DNA of 64,000 bases. Origin: Solwaraspora sp. WMMD406. Its GTDB lineage: Bacteria > Actinomycetota > Actinomycetes > Mycobacteriales > Micromonosporaceae. The stretch covers positions 1,798,001 through 1,862,000 of the forward strand of contig NZ_JARUBF010000001.1 in NCBI RefSeq assembly GCF_029626025.1, written 5' to 3'. Under the pieces are notes generated by a model that ran no database searches, was not told where the DNA came from, and saw only the letters and a program-made list of their open reading frames with translations. Made by a program: the position numbers and the translations under genes. This document shows, in pieces, positions 1 through 7,052 of the stretch (positions are counted from its first letter, which is position 1; each line of letters starts with the position of its first letter).

Positions 1-2
1 GC

Positions 3-272
3 TCCGCCCGCTCGGCGGTGCCGGCCGATCCGTCGACCGCGATCGCCGTACCGCAGAACGTGCCTTCGCCGCCCCCCGACGGCCCTGAACCCGACGGTCT
101 GGTGCCGTTGCTGTCGTTGCTCGCAGCGCACTACGCCGGCGAGACGGTGATCGTTGTCCTCGCCGCGTCCCACTGCGACGTGTACCTGCGCGACGGCCCG
201 GAGATCACCCGCCGGGTCGTCGCCGCCGCCGACCTGCCACGAGCAGTCGAACGGGTTCGTCACATCCGGTAG
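3..272 (+). CDS. C-terminal part of an unrecognised protein (5' end outside window)
   Basis: The frame is open from the first bases of the window, so the gene probably begins upstream. The GTG at 18 is only the first start codon visible. The readable part has a proline-rich linker (roughly residues 11-26) and then a compact region containing LLSLLAAHYAGETVIVVLAA and a VYLRDGPEITRRVV stretch, ending at TAG 270-272. I recognise no family. It reads toward the palindromic element at 344-383, which could act as its transcription end. Codon use matches the neighbouring real genes. Confidence 0.5.
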   Translation, partial: SARSAVPADPSTAIAVPQNVPSPPPDGPEPDGLVPLLSLLAAHYAGETVIVVLAASHCDVYLRDGPEITRRVVAAADLPRAVERVRHIR

Positions 273-330
273 CGGACCGCAATGCTCATGTTCCGGTAGG
301 ACTGAGCGCACTGCCTGCCCGGCGACCTGT

Positions 331-410
331 ATTGCTTCCACGCGTGATCCCCGTACGGGATCATGATCCCGTACGGGGATCACGGTAGAACAGGCATTGC
401 CTCCGGGGCG
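331..410 (+). repeat. Direct repeat copy A with a perfect 40-bp palindromic core
   Basis: The core at 344-383 is a perfect 40-bp palindrome (GTGATCCCCG...CGGGGATCAC) with no unpaired loop. It is bracketed by ATTGCTTCC on the left and CATTGCCTCCGGGGCG on the right. The same arrangement recurs at 1976-2055. The two copies enclose exactly the two ORFs between them. There is no T-tract, so it is not a classical terminator, although it could still stop transcription. Confidence 0.85.
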
Positions 411-522
411 ACCGGTGTCGGGAATGCGATTCGCGTTGCTCATGTGTCGTGGATGGACATGCCGGACGAGGCGGCTAACCTGCGTGCGGCAATGGCGAGA
501 GTCGATCAGGTTCGGCGGGGAG

Positions 523-789
523 GTGGTCCGAGGGCGTGAACAGCAAGTCCACCAAGGGTTGTACGGAGAGGGCTTCGTGCAGGCACTCGCGAGTGCGGGT
601 GGGTTCACGACAGCAAAGATGAACATCGACATGGATGGAGTCGATCTCTCGCTCGAAGATCAGGAGCCACGACCGGTGGGCCAGGGCCACCAGGAAACCA
701 TCACTGTCCGGGTGCCCCGGCAGAATCTCCTCACCGTCGAGTCGTTGGAGCGTCTGCTCGTCGGTGAGTTCCAAGGGGAGGCGAAGTGA
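523..789 (+). pseudogene. Shrunken DUF4365-like protein (probable internal deletion)
   Basis: The frame is open from 397, but family-like sequence begins only at about 535 (REQQVHQGLYGEGFVQALAS), so the GTG at 523 is the latest sensible start. The N-terminal block AGGFTTAKMNIDMDGVD resembles the beginning of DUF4365-type proteins and the C-terminal block TVRVPRQNLLTVESLERLLV resembles their end. The roughly 60-80 residues expected in between are missing, and DGVD runs directly into LSLEDQEP. This comparison is from memory of the family, not an alignment. The reading frame stays open, so a short product of about 88 residues could still be made. Its stop overlaps the GTG of the next gene by 4 nt (786-789), implying translational coupling. 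It lies inside the repeat-bracketed cassette. Confidence 0.5.
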
Positions 790-1967
790 TCCAGGCAGAG
801 ATCACCGACCGCGCCGCGCTGGTCGCACGTTCGCCGTTGGAGCTGACGATGTACCTCCGCGCGCAGGGTTGGACCCGGCAGAGTAGGTCGGAGACCAGCG
901 CCCAGTGGATCACGGTCGTTGACGGAGCGGAGTTCGAAGTACTTCAACCGCTGGAATCGACGCTGCGCGACTACCCGGCCAGGGTCCGAGACATCCTCCA
1001 GGTGCTTGGCGTCGTCGAGGGGCGGTCACAGCTCGACATCCTTGCCGACATCTCCAACGTTTCCATGGACGTGCACACCGTTCGGACCTTCCCGGCCGGC
1101 AACGTACCGGGGACCATCGGACTGGATGATGGTGTCCTGGCCTTCGAGAGCCTGCGTAACGTGGTCGCCGCTGCGGCGTACTCGGTCAAGTCAGATCATG
1201 CGCGTGCGGTGCAACCCGCCCGCAAGCCGGCCGAGGTGCTCAAGTTCCTCCGCGAGGTTCGATTCGGTCCGAGCTCCGAGGGTAGCTTCGTACTCTCGGT
1301 CTTCACTCCCGTCCCGCCCCGTCTCGCGTCGGGTCAGGCGTCGCTGTTCGACGATGACCCACCCCAGGCGATGGAGCCGGCGGAGCCGTTCGAGCGGCAG
1401 GTGTCGCTCAAGGTCTACGACGCGGTACGGGCGGCGCACCACGCGGCGAACGAGGCCCTTGCCGGTCCGGCCGGACTGGACGCCTTCACCACCGCCGTAC
1501 GCGACGGAGTCAGCGCGAACCTGTGCGAGGCTCTCGCCGGGCTGGGAGGCGAATCCGGTCACCCGTTCGAGCTGGCGTTGCGGTTGGCACCGTCGCGGCC
1601 ACTGCGCTCCCGGGAGCTACCCCCGGTCCGGTTCCGGCACGATCACCTGCCGGTACTCGCCGCCGCCGCGCAGGAACTCCGGGAGCACATCCCCGATGAG
1701 GGCGTCCTCGTCGTCGGCAACGTCGTGCGCCTGCACCGAGAGGGCACCGGCTCAGGTGAGGTCAGCATCGCCGGCGTCATCGACGGCGAGGACCGGTTGC
1801 GCCGATTCTGGACCGACCTGCCGGCGGTCGACTACGACCAGGCCGTCCGCGCACATCAGGAGATGCACACCGTCTCGGTACGCGGTGACCTGGTCCGGCG
1901 GGCCACTCGGCTGCACCTCAGGAATCCGACGGCGTTCCACGTCCTGACCGACATCGACGAGCCCTGA
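786..1967 (+). CDS. Unrecognised 393-aa protein coupled to the DUF4365-like ORF
   Basis: The GTG start sits in a GTGA overlap with the upstream ORF. The protein is soluble, with no signal peptide and no membrane segment. It opens with MIQAEITDRAALVARSPLEL, has a long alpha/beta body and carries a short acidic linker near SLFDDDPPQAMEPAEP (about residues 184-200). The C-terminal third (VVGNVVRLHREGTGSGEVSI, then HTVSVRGDLVRR) looks beta-rich and could be a small barrel. No catalytic motif is evident. Its partner gene, its tight coupling and the flanking palindromic repeats suggest an accessory, possibly conflict-related cassette, but that is inference. Codon use is that of a normal coding gene. 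Confidence 0.8.
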   Translation: MIQAEITDRAALVARSPLELTMYLRAQGWTRQSRSETSAQWITVVDGAEFEVLQPLESTLRDYPARVRDILQVLGVVEGRSQLDILADISNVSMDVHTVRTFPAGNVPGTIGLDDGVLAFESLRNVVAAAAYSVKSDHARAVQPARKPAEVLKFLREVRFGPSSEGSFVLSVFTPVPPRLASGQASLFDDDPPQAMEPAEPFERQVSLKVYDAVRAAHHAANEALAGPAGLDAFTTAVRDGVSANLCEALAGLGGESGHPFELALRLAPSRPLRSRELPPVRFRHDHLPVLAAAAQELREHIPDEGVLVVGNVVRLHREGTGSGEVSIAGVIDGEDRLRRFWTDLPAVDYDQAVRAHQEMHTVSVRGDLVRRATRLHLRNPTAFHVLTDIDEP

Positions 1968-1975
1968 CAGTCGCC

Positions 1976-2055
1976 ATTGCTTCCACGCGTGATCCCCGTA
2001 CGGGATCATGATTCCCTACGGGGATCACGGCATTAAAGACATTGCCTCCGGGGGC
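1976..2055 (+). repeat. Direct repeat copy B with a 40-bp near-perfect palindrome
   Basis: This is the second copy of the 331-410 element: ATTGCTTCCACGC, then the palindromic core at 1989-2028, then CATTGCCTCCGGGGG. The core differs from copy A at two positions in its right half (CCCGTAC becomes TCCCTAC), so the palindrome is imperfect here. It begins 9 nt after the stop of the 393-aa gene and lies between that gene and the convergent LysE gene. Confidence 0.85.
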
Positions 2056-2081
2056 GTACGGATCGATGTTTTCGGTTGTCG

Positions 2082-2735
2082 TCATCCCATGGCGAGGCGG
2101 ATGGCGAGCAGGCCGATGATGCCGTTGCCGACCAATGCGGTGACCAGCCGGCCACGTGGACCGGCCAGGGCGCGTCCGAGGACAGCGCCGCCGGCAGCCA
2201 GCGCCAGTTGCCAGCTCGCCGAGGCGAGAAACGCCGCACCGACGAACACCAGGCCGACGAGCACTCGACTGTCGCTCACACCCATCGTGTCCCCTTGGTG
2301 GCCGACCACGAGAGCGGCGAAGTAGACGATGGTCATCGGGTTGAGCAACGTCAGCCCGACGAAGGCGGCGTACGTCCGGGCGATCGACCGCGCCGGTGCC
2401 GACCGCGCCGGTGCCGACCGCCGCGGGGCCTCGGTCGCCGCTCGACGGGCCCGCATCGCCACGACGATTCCGCGTACGGCGATCGCGGCGAGCACCACGG
2501 CGGCGGCCGTCCGCAGGATGCCGATCGCCGCGTCGAGCAGTCGGGCGACGGTCGTGCCGGCGACGACGGCGGCGAGCGCGTACAGGCCGTCGGCGGTGGC
2601 GACGCCGAGTCCGGCGGCCGCGCCGTGCCGCAGCGACACCTGCGCGGAGACGGTGACGATCAGGACCCCGATCGCGCCGACCGGGACCGCGATGCCGTAG
2701 CCGGCGAGCAACCCGGATGTCAGCGCGTGGAACAC
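2082..2735 (-). CDS. LysE/RhtB-family amino-acid exporter
   Basis: The protein has about six hydrophobic segments and the early glycine/proline pattern of this family (GYGIAVPVGAIGVLIV). The mid-protein TLLNPMTIVYFAAL matches the NP-containing helix typical of LysE/RhtB exporters. Such proteins export amino acids or related small molecules across the cytoplasmic membrane; the substrate cannot be told. The frame is open to 2771, but family homology begins near VFHALTSGLLAG, so GTG 2735 is preferred (217 aa). The loop after the third helix carries an Ala/Arg/Pro repeat (SAPARSAPARS) encoded by a short tandem duplication. It is convergent with the upstream cassette, with the palindrome at 1989-2028 between them. 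Confidence 0.85.
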   Translation of the reverse strand: MFHALTSGLLAGYGIAVPVGAIGVLIVTVSAQVSLRHGAAAGLGVATADGLYALAAVVAGTTVARLLDAAIGILRTAAAVVLAAIAVRGIVVAMRARRAATEAPRRSAPARSAPARSIARTYAAFVGLTLLNPMTIVYFAALVVGHQGDTMGVSDSRVLVGLVFVGAAFLASASWQLALAAGGAVLGRALAGPRGRLVTALVGNGIIGLLAIRLAMG

Positions 2736-2786
2736 GGCAGGACTATGCCGACCCGGTGGATCAGGCCACAACCGGTTAACGCCAGA

Positions 2787-3221
2787 TCAGCGGCGGGTGG
2801 CGGCCAGCGCTCCGGCGGCAGCGGCCCCGAAACCGGTCGCCATCAGCGGCAGGCCGATCCCGAACGGCAGTTCACCCACCCAGTTGATGTTGCTGCGCTC
2901 CGGCAGGCCGCCGAGGGTTACCGCGACGACGGCAGCGGCCAGGAACAGGCCGGCGGTGGTCGCGCCGGCCGCGAGCAGCGCGAGTTCGACGCTGCGCCGG
3001 GCCCAGAGACTGGCGAGAATGGCGACCGTCAGAAAGGCGACGACCCACCAGATCCAGCCGGCTCCGGAGCTGACAGTCAGATAGCTCCAGCCCGAGTACC
3101 ACCATTGGCGCTGCTCGTCGGCCTTGAACCAGGGGAGTAGGAAGCCGAGGAGCGCGGCGACCGTCCCGGTCAGCAGCAGCGCGTCGGGCGCGGGTCGGTA
3201 CGACGTCGATGAGGTCCCCAC
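2787..3221 (-). CDS. Small four-helix membrane protein, function unknown
   Basis: This is a 144-aa protein starting at GTG 3221. After a short polar N-terminus there are four hydrophobic stretches, near residues 14-32, 56-74, 80-105 and 118-140. The loop between the first and second is rich in Trp and Tyr (QRQWWYSGWSYL). No family motif is recognised. It lies on the same strand as the LysE gene (52 nt upstream of that gene's chosen start) and could be co-transcribed with it, but nothing in the sequence ties their functions together. Confidence 0.75.
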   Translation of the reverse strand: MGTSSTSYRPAPDALLLTGTVAALLGFLLPWFKADEQRQWWYSGWSYLTVSSGAGWIWWVVAFLTVAILASLWARRSVELALLAAGATTAGLFLAAAVVAVTLGGLPERSNINWVGELPFGIGLPLMATGFGAAAAGALAATRR

Positions 3222-3318
3222 GGCGGCCGACGGTAGCAGCCGTTCACCACGGTACGGGCCGGTACGACGGTCGGGGGCTCGGTTACGTGACCGAGCCCTC
3301 GACGGTGGGACGTGCTGT

Positions 3319-3831
3319 CTACTCGCCCTGCTCCGGTGGCAGCGGGCCGGTCTTCTTGTAGGGGTTCTTCCTGGCAGGTGCGCTGGTGGTCGCGCGCGGC
3401 TTGCGGGCGGTGGTCTTGCGGGCGGCTGGCCTGGTGGGGCGCGTGCCGGCCGGGGCTGCGTCGGCGATCTCCCGCCGGACCCGGTCGATCGTGTGCCAGT
3501 TGAACCACATGCCGCACGTCATCATGGCCGCGAAAACGCCGATGGCCACCGACATGTTGGCGTAGTAGCCACCGCCCGCGTGGACGCTGAGAAGGCAGAA
3601 CGCCACGCCCGCCAGGATGGCGAGGACGGCGATGCTGGTGAACGCGAGCGGTCCCTGGATGCGATCGGCGGTTTTCATTCCCAGCGAGACCTTGATCATG
3701 TCGCGGAGACCGAGGTCGAAGTTCCACGAGCTGGGGGACGGAGTGCGGCGGATGTGCGCGTCGCGCGGGGCGTCCCCGCCGGGTTCGCCTCGCAGGTCCA
3801 TCGCCCGGGGTGCCCTGGACCGTTCTGTCAT
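3319..3831 (-). CDS. Membrane protein with Lys/Ala/Pro-rich tail, unknown function
   Basis: The product is 170 aa from ATG 3831. Residues 1-55 are polar. Two hydrophobic helices follow (LAFTSIAVLAILAGVAFCLL and a second around MSVAIGVFAAMMTCGMWFNW), then a basic tail (RPAARKTTARKPRATTSAPA) of low complexity. That tail resembles nucleic-acid- or envelope-binding extensions common in actinobacteria, but no function can be assigned. It is separated from the 2787-3221 gene by about 97 nt on the same strand. Confidence 0.7.
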   Translation of the reverse strand: MTERSRAPRAMDLRGEPGGDAPRDAHIRRTPSPSSWNFDLGLRDMIKVSLGMKTADRIQGPLAFTSIAVLAILAGVAFCLLSVHAGGGYYANMSVAIGVFAAMMTCGMWFNWHTIDRVRREIADAAPAGTRPTRPAARKTTARKPRATTSAPARKNPYKKTGPLPPEQGE

Positions 3832-4542
3832 CGTTCCACCTCGCTACCTGGCGGGGTGAAGGTGTCCGTACCGCGCCACCTTCAGGTCGGTGATCCGACT
3901 TGGCTACACCGTAGCAGGGTGTGCATGAGACTCACATCAAGCACGTACGCGAGTGAAGGCAAGATGCGGGTCTTGACTGTATGAAATGTGAGTTGTCGTC
4001 AGGTTGTCCGGATCCCTTGCGAGACGACGCTCGTAGGTTCGAGATTGCCACACGTCGATCGACATGTGGCCTCCGTTCCGCACGTGGGAACTGGCCAGCC
4101 GCGCCCTGGTGTGCGTCGCCGGGCACGACTGGAAGTCCGCTCCTTGCGTCGTGCGCTTCTGACATGCCCCAGTGTCGAGTGCGTTACGGCGCCTTCGCGT
4201 AGTGGCGTACGTCACACCGCGCTGGGCTGCCCGAGTTCCGCCATGCGGACGATGGGTGGTCATTCGATCGGTCGGCTTCCCGGGCTGGGTGTGCGGCTTG
4301 ACGATCGTCTGCTAACGATGCAGCATTGCTACATGCATCATGGTGACAGATCGCAGATTTCAAGGACTCGGAACAGCTGATCGACGCCGGGGCCGCCTGC
4401 CACGTACGACTTGGCAGGTCCGTGCTCCGTCGGTGATCATGATGCTGTGCGTATGGTCGATGTCATGATCGACGTGGTGGGGTGTCTGGTCGGTGCCGAG
4501 ACGCATCGGCTGGCTGCTTCGCTGCCAATGGAGGAGCACTGT
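3832..4542. other. Long intergenic region with possible 42-codon ORF
   Basis: No convincing long gene lies here, and codon bias is weak in all frames. On the minus strand, 3937-4065 encodes 42 residues starting MSIDVWQSRTYERRL and is preceded by GGAGG at good spacing, so a small peptide is possible (low confidence). The inverted repeat at 4317-4339 is listed separately. The remainder shows nothing I can name. Confidence 0.4.
4317..4339. promoter_or_regulatory. Inverted repeat upstream of the ribbon-helix-helix gene
   Basis: GATGCA and TGCATC form perfect 6-bp arms around an 11-nt centre, about 200 nt upstream of the RHH gene start. RHH proteins often bind their own promoter, so this is a candidate operator. 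No binding is shown by the sequence itself. Confidence 0.35.
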
Positions 4543-4878
4543 ATGAGCACTGCCAAGAATCGCCCTGCGGCTCTCAAGGAATCCACCGACAAACCGGCGC
4601 TCAACGATCCTCCCGAGACTTCTCCGGCAGTGCCAGACCCGCCACCGTCAGCCCCGTCGGGGGGAGCGGGCGGCCTCGTCCGCGTCACGGTCAACCTGAC
4701 ACCACGGTCGGCGGACGCGATGGAGAAGATCAGCGCCGAGACCGGCCTGTCCAAGACCGACGTGATCAACCGCGCGTTGCAGGTCTACCAGGTGGTCGAG
4801 GAGCTTCTCGACCGTGGTGGCGGCAGCATCCTCGTCCGTCACCCCAACGGTGAGCACGAGCGGGTCTACATCGTCTAG
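4543..4878 (+). CDS. Ribbon-helix-helix (CopG/Arc-like) DNA-binding protein
   Basis: The frame is open from 4411, but ATG 4543 is preceded by GAGGAG at 4531-4536 and is preferred (111 aa). Residues 1-45 are a disordered Pro/Ser/Ala-rich leader. The folded part starts at RVTVNLTPRSADAMEKISAE, continues TGLSKTDVINRALQVYQVVE and matches the beta-alpha-alpha layout of ribbon-helix-helix proteins. These act as dimers that insert the beta-strand into the major groove. A short beta-like tail (ILVRHPNGEHERVYIV) follows. RHH proteins of this size can be stand-alone repressors or antitoxins; no toxin gene is visible next to it. Its stop overlaps the stop of the convergent small ORF in the four bases CTAG. 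Confidence 0.8.
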   Translation: MSTAKNRPAALKESTDKPALNDPPETSPAVPDPPPSAPSGGAGGLVRVTVNLTPRSADAMEKISAETGLSKTDVINRALQVYQVVEELLDRGGGSILVRHPNGEHERVYIV

Positions 4879-5090
4879 CGCGGCGCGCCCAGCTGTCCGT
4901 CAGTAATGTCGACGGACTGGCGTCCGAACGTGATGTCAGCGGAGCGACTCGGGGTTTCGTCATGGCTGAGTTCCAGACGCGTCGACACCGTAGCGGGCGA
5001 CGCCCCGTCCGTCAGGTGCTCGGCGCGGATATTCGCCCGGCTGGTGGGTACCTCGTCGGAGAGATCGATCCGGCCGTTCGGGTCTGGCAT
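4875..5090 (-). CDS. Small 71-aa protein of unknown function
   Basis: ATG 5090 is preceded by GGAGGG at 6-nt spacing, a good ribosome binding site, and the frame shows moderately GC-rich third positions. The product (MPDPNGRIDLSDEVPTSRAN...) is acidic and polar with no membrane helix, and I recognise no family. It converges on the ribbon-helix-helix gene and the two stop codons share the sequence CTAG. The frame is open further upstream to 5192, but without a better start. Confidence 0.5.
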   Translation of the reverse strand: MPDPNGRIDLSDEVPTSRANIRAEHLTDGASPATVSTRLELSHDETPSRSADITFGRQSVDITDGQLGAPR

Positions 5091-5298
5091 GAGCGTCCCT
5101 CCGAGTCGGCGGTCGTCGACGCGGAAACGGTCCATCGTCTCCGGCGGACGTAGTTGGAACTGTTCTGACGGACCGCTTTCCTTCGTGGGCACATCGGGGT
5201 CACGTCGGCCGGCGGTCGTCGAACGTCCAGGCGGGACTGTCGTTCCTGAATCGGCTGGGCGTGCGGCTGGCCTGAAGTGGCTTGGCGTGCGGCGCCGG

Positions 5299-5895
5299 TC
5301 AGCCGGCGGCGGGGGCGACGTCGGTCGCCCAGCGGGCGAGGGCTTCGCCGACCCGATGGAAGCCCTCGCCGGTGGCGCTGAAGGCGTAGCTGCCGTCGTC
5401 GAGCCGGTGGATCAGCCCGCGCTGTTCCAGGTCGGCGAGGCGCGCGGTGAGGGTCACCTGGTTGACGCCGGTGTCGCGGGCCAGGTCGGTGAAGCGGCGC
5501 GGCCCGGGCAGCAGCGCGCAGTGCAGCTCCAGCATCCACCGTTCCTGCATCAATGCCATCAGGTCGTCGAGCTGGTGGTGACGGGTGTCCGGGTCGCTGG
5601 CGTCACCAGCCCAGGCCGCCATCTCGGCGAGCACCGGTCGCAGTCCGGCACCGGTCGGGGTCAACGCGTAGCGGGTGCCCGGCGGGTTGGCGTCGATCAC
5701 CGTACGGCTGACGATGCCGGCCGCCTCCAGTTCGCCGAGCCGGCGGGCCAGGGTGCTCGGCCCGACCGCCGGGATCGCCCGGCGCAGCTCGTTGAAGCCG
5801 GCCGGGCCCGCGAGCAGCGCGTGCACCACGTGCAGCGTCCAGCGGCCCCGGAGCCGACCGACGGCGGCCAGCAGTACGCCCTGCTCCACCTGCAC
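5299..5895 (-). CDS. Transcriptional regulator with two tandem HxlR-type winged helices
   Basis: This 198-aa protein contains two copies of the HxlR winged-helix pattern. The first (about residues 10-95) has RGRWTLHVVHALLAGPAGFN, then LRRAIPAVGPSTLARRLGEL and a wing ending GTRYALTPTGAGL. The second (about 108-190) has ERWMLELHCALLPGPRRFTD, then VNQVTLTARLADLEQRGLI and YAFSATGEGF. HxlR proteins normally have one such domain and act as dimers, so this looks like an internal duplication making a built-in dimer. It starts at GTG 5895 and is divergent from the SDR gene at 5958, its likely target. The 62-nt divergent spacer contains the inverted repeat at 5918-5930. Confidence 0.9.
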   Translation of the reverse strand: MQVEQGVLLAAVGRLRGRWTLHVVHALLAGPAGFNELRRAIPAVGPSTLARRLGELEAAGIVSRTVIDANPPGTRYALTPTGAGLRPVLAEMAAWAGDASDPDTRHHQLDDLMALMQERWMLELHCALLPGPRRFTDLARDTGVNQVTLTARLADLEQRGLIHRLDDGSYAFSATGEGFHRVGEALARWATDVAPAAG

Positions 5896-5917
5896 GTCGC
5901 CACTGTATCCAGCGACA

Positions 5918-5930
5918 CACTTGTAAAGTG
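5918..5930. promoter_or_regulatory. Candidate operator between tandem-HxlR gene and SDR gene
   Basis: CACTT and AAGTG form 5-bp arms separated by GTA, centred in the 62-nt divergent spacer. The site is placed to control both genes. The short arm length makes chance occurrence possible. Confidence 0.4.
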
Positions 5931-5957
5931 GAGGTAGCTAGTTCTATTTTTTTAGTC

Positions 5958-6860
5958 ATGACAGAGACAATGCAACGAGCCCTGGTCACCGGTGGCACCG
6001 GCGGGATCGGCCTGGCCACCGCCCAGGCACTCGCCGGCCACGGCTACGCCGTCACGATCGTCGGCCGCGACCAGCGTCGGGGCGGCACCGCCCGCGACCT
6101 ACTCGCCACGGCGGGAGCCGGCGACGCCCGGTTCGTCCAGGCCGACCTCTCCTCGCTGTCCGCCGTCCGGGCCCTCGCCGACGACATCCGCGCCACCGGC
6201 CCGCTCGACCTGCTGGTCAACAACGTCGGTGGGGTCTACCGCCAGCGCTGGTACACCACCGAGGGCATCGAGGCGACCTTCGCCATGAGCCACCTGACCG
6301 GCTACCTGCTCACCGAACTCCTGGTCGACGACATGATCGCCGCCGGCCGAGGACGGATCGTCAACCTGACCTCAGGCGCGATCCGGCTCGCCGACCGCAC
6401 CCCGCTGGACCGGGTCGAGGTCGCCGGGCGCTACTACGGCTTCTCCGCGTACGGGCGGGCGAAGCTCGCCAACCTCGCGTACACGATGGGTCTGGTCGAC
6501 CGACTCGCCGGCACCGGCGTCACGGTGCTCGCCGCCGACCCGGGGGCCAGCGCCACCGACATGGGCCGGTCGATGCGTCCGGACCTGTTCCCGATGCCGG
6601 CCCGGCTGGCGTTCCCGCTGATCTACCTCAACCTGTTCCGGACCAACCCCGCCGACGCCGCCCACAGCTCGATCGCCGCAGCGACCGGCGGCTCGCCGAC
6701 CGGTGCCGCCGCCTCCGGCGGCCTGCCCAGCGGCACGGTGCTCGGCCCGAAAGGCACACCGGTGATCCCGGATGCCCGCGCCACCGACCCGGCGGTCATC
6801 CAGACCGTCACCGCGCTCAGCCGGGCGACCTGCGCCGCCACCCTCGACCACCGCCGCTGA
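5958..6860 (+). CDS. Short-chain dehydrogenase/reductase (SDR)
   Basis: The nucleotide-binding start is ALVTGGTGGIGLATAQALAG (the TGxxxGxG motif), followed by an NNVGG motif. The active-site Ser lies in LTSGAIRL, and the catalytic pair is in YGFSAYGRAKLANLAY (Tyr and Lys of the YxxxK motif). It is about 300 aa, in the normal range for the retinol-dehydrogenase-like SDR group, and probably uses NADP(H); the substrate is unknown. ATG 5958 is chosen because residues before it are non-homologous; ATG 5970 is also possible. The gene is divergent from the tandem-HxlR regulator, which probably controls it. Confidence 0.92.
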   Translation: MTETMQRALVTGGTGGIGLATAQALAGHGYAVTIVGRDQRRGGTARDLLATAGAGDARFVQADLSSLSAVRALADDIRATGPLDLLVNNVGGVYRQRWYTTEGIEATFAMSHLTGYLLTELLVDDMIAAGRGRIVNLTSGAIRLADRTPLDRVEVAGRYYGFSAYGRAKLANLAYTMGLVDRLAGTGVTVLAADPGASATDMGRSMRPDLFPMPARLAFPLIYLNLFRTNPADAAHSSIAAATGGSPTGAAASGGLPSGTVLGPKGTPVIPDARATDPAVIQTVTALSRATCAATLDHRR

Positions 6861-6863
6861 CGC

Positions 6864-7052
6864 CTAGCCGCCCTCGGCGTCGGGGTCGGTGGCGGCCCGT
6901 AGCGTCGGCAACGCCCCGTCCCGTGGCGTCATCGCGACCAGCCGGCCGACCGTCAAGACGAAGCCGACGGTGTGGCGCATCAGCTCGGTCGCGGTGTAGC
7001 CCGGATGGGCGGCGATGGCGCGTCGTCGTACGTCTACTGTGCCATGGGTCAA
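6864..7052 (-). pseudogene. C-terminal remnant of an SDR gene
   Basis: The 62 codons include IAAHPGYTATELMRHTVGF and DGALPTLRAATDPDAEGG. These match, with changes, the corresponding C-terminal part of the intact SDR at 7699-8661 (AAHPGLTSTEI and DGALPSLRAATDPDVTGG). The nucleotide-binding and catalytic parts are absent. The start ATG at 7052 overlaps the stop of the TetR gene in an ATGA tetranucleotide, so the remnant could still be translated by coupling. It looks like a deletion scar of a once-duplicated SDR. Confidence 0.75.

Noticed and set aside
3937-4263. 108-codon minus-strand frame in the 3.8-4.5 kb gap
   Set aside because: Weak codon bias; only the last 42 codons have a ribosome site and are mentioned with low confidence.
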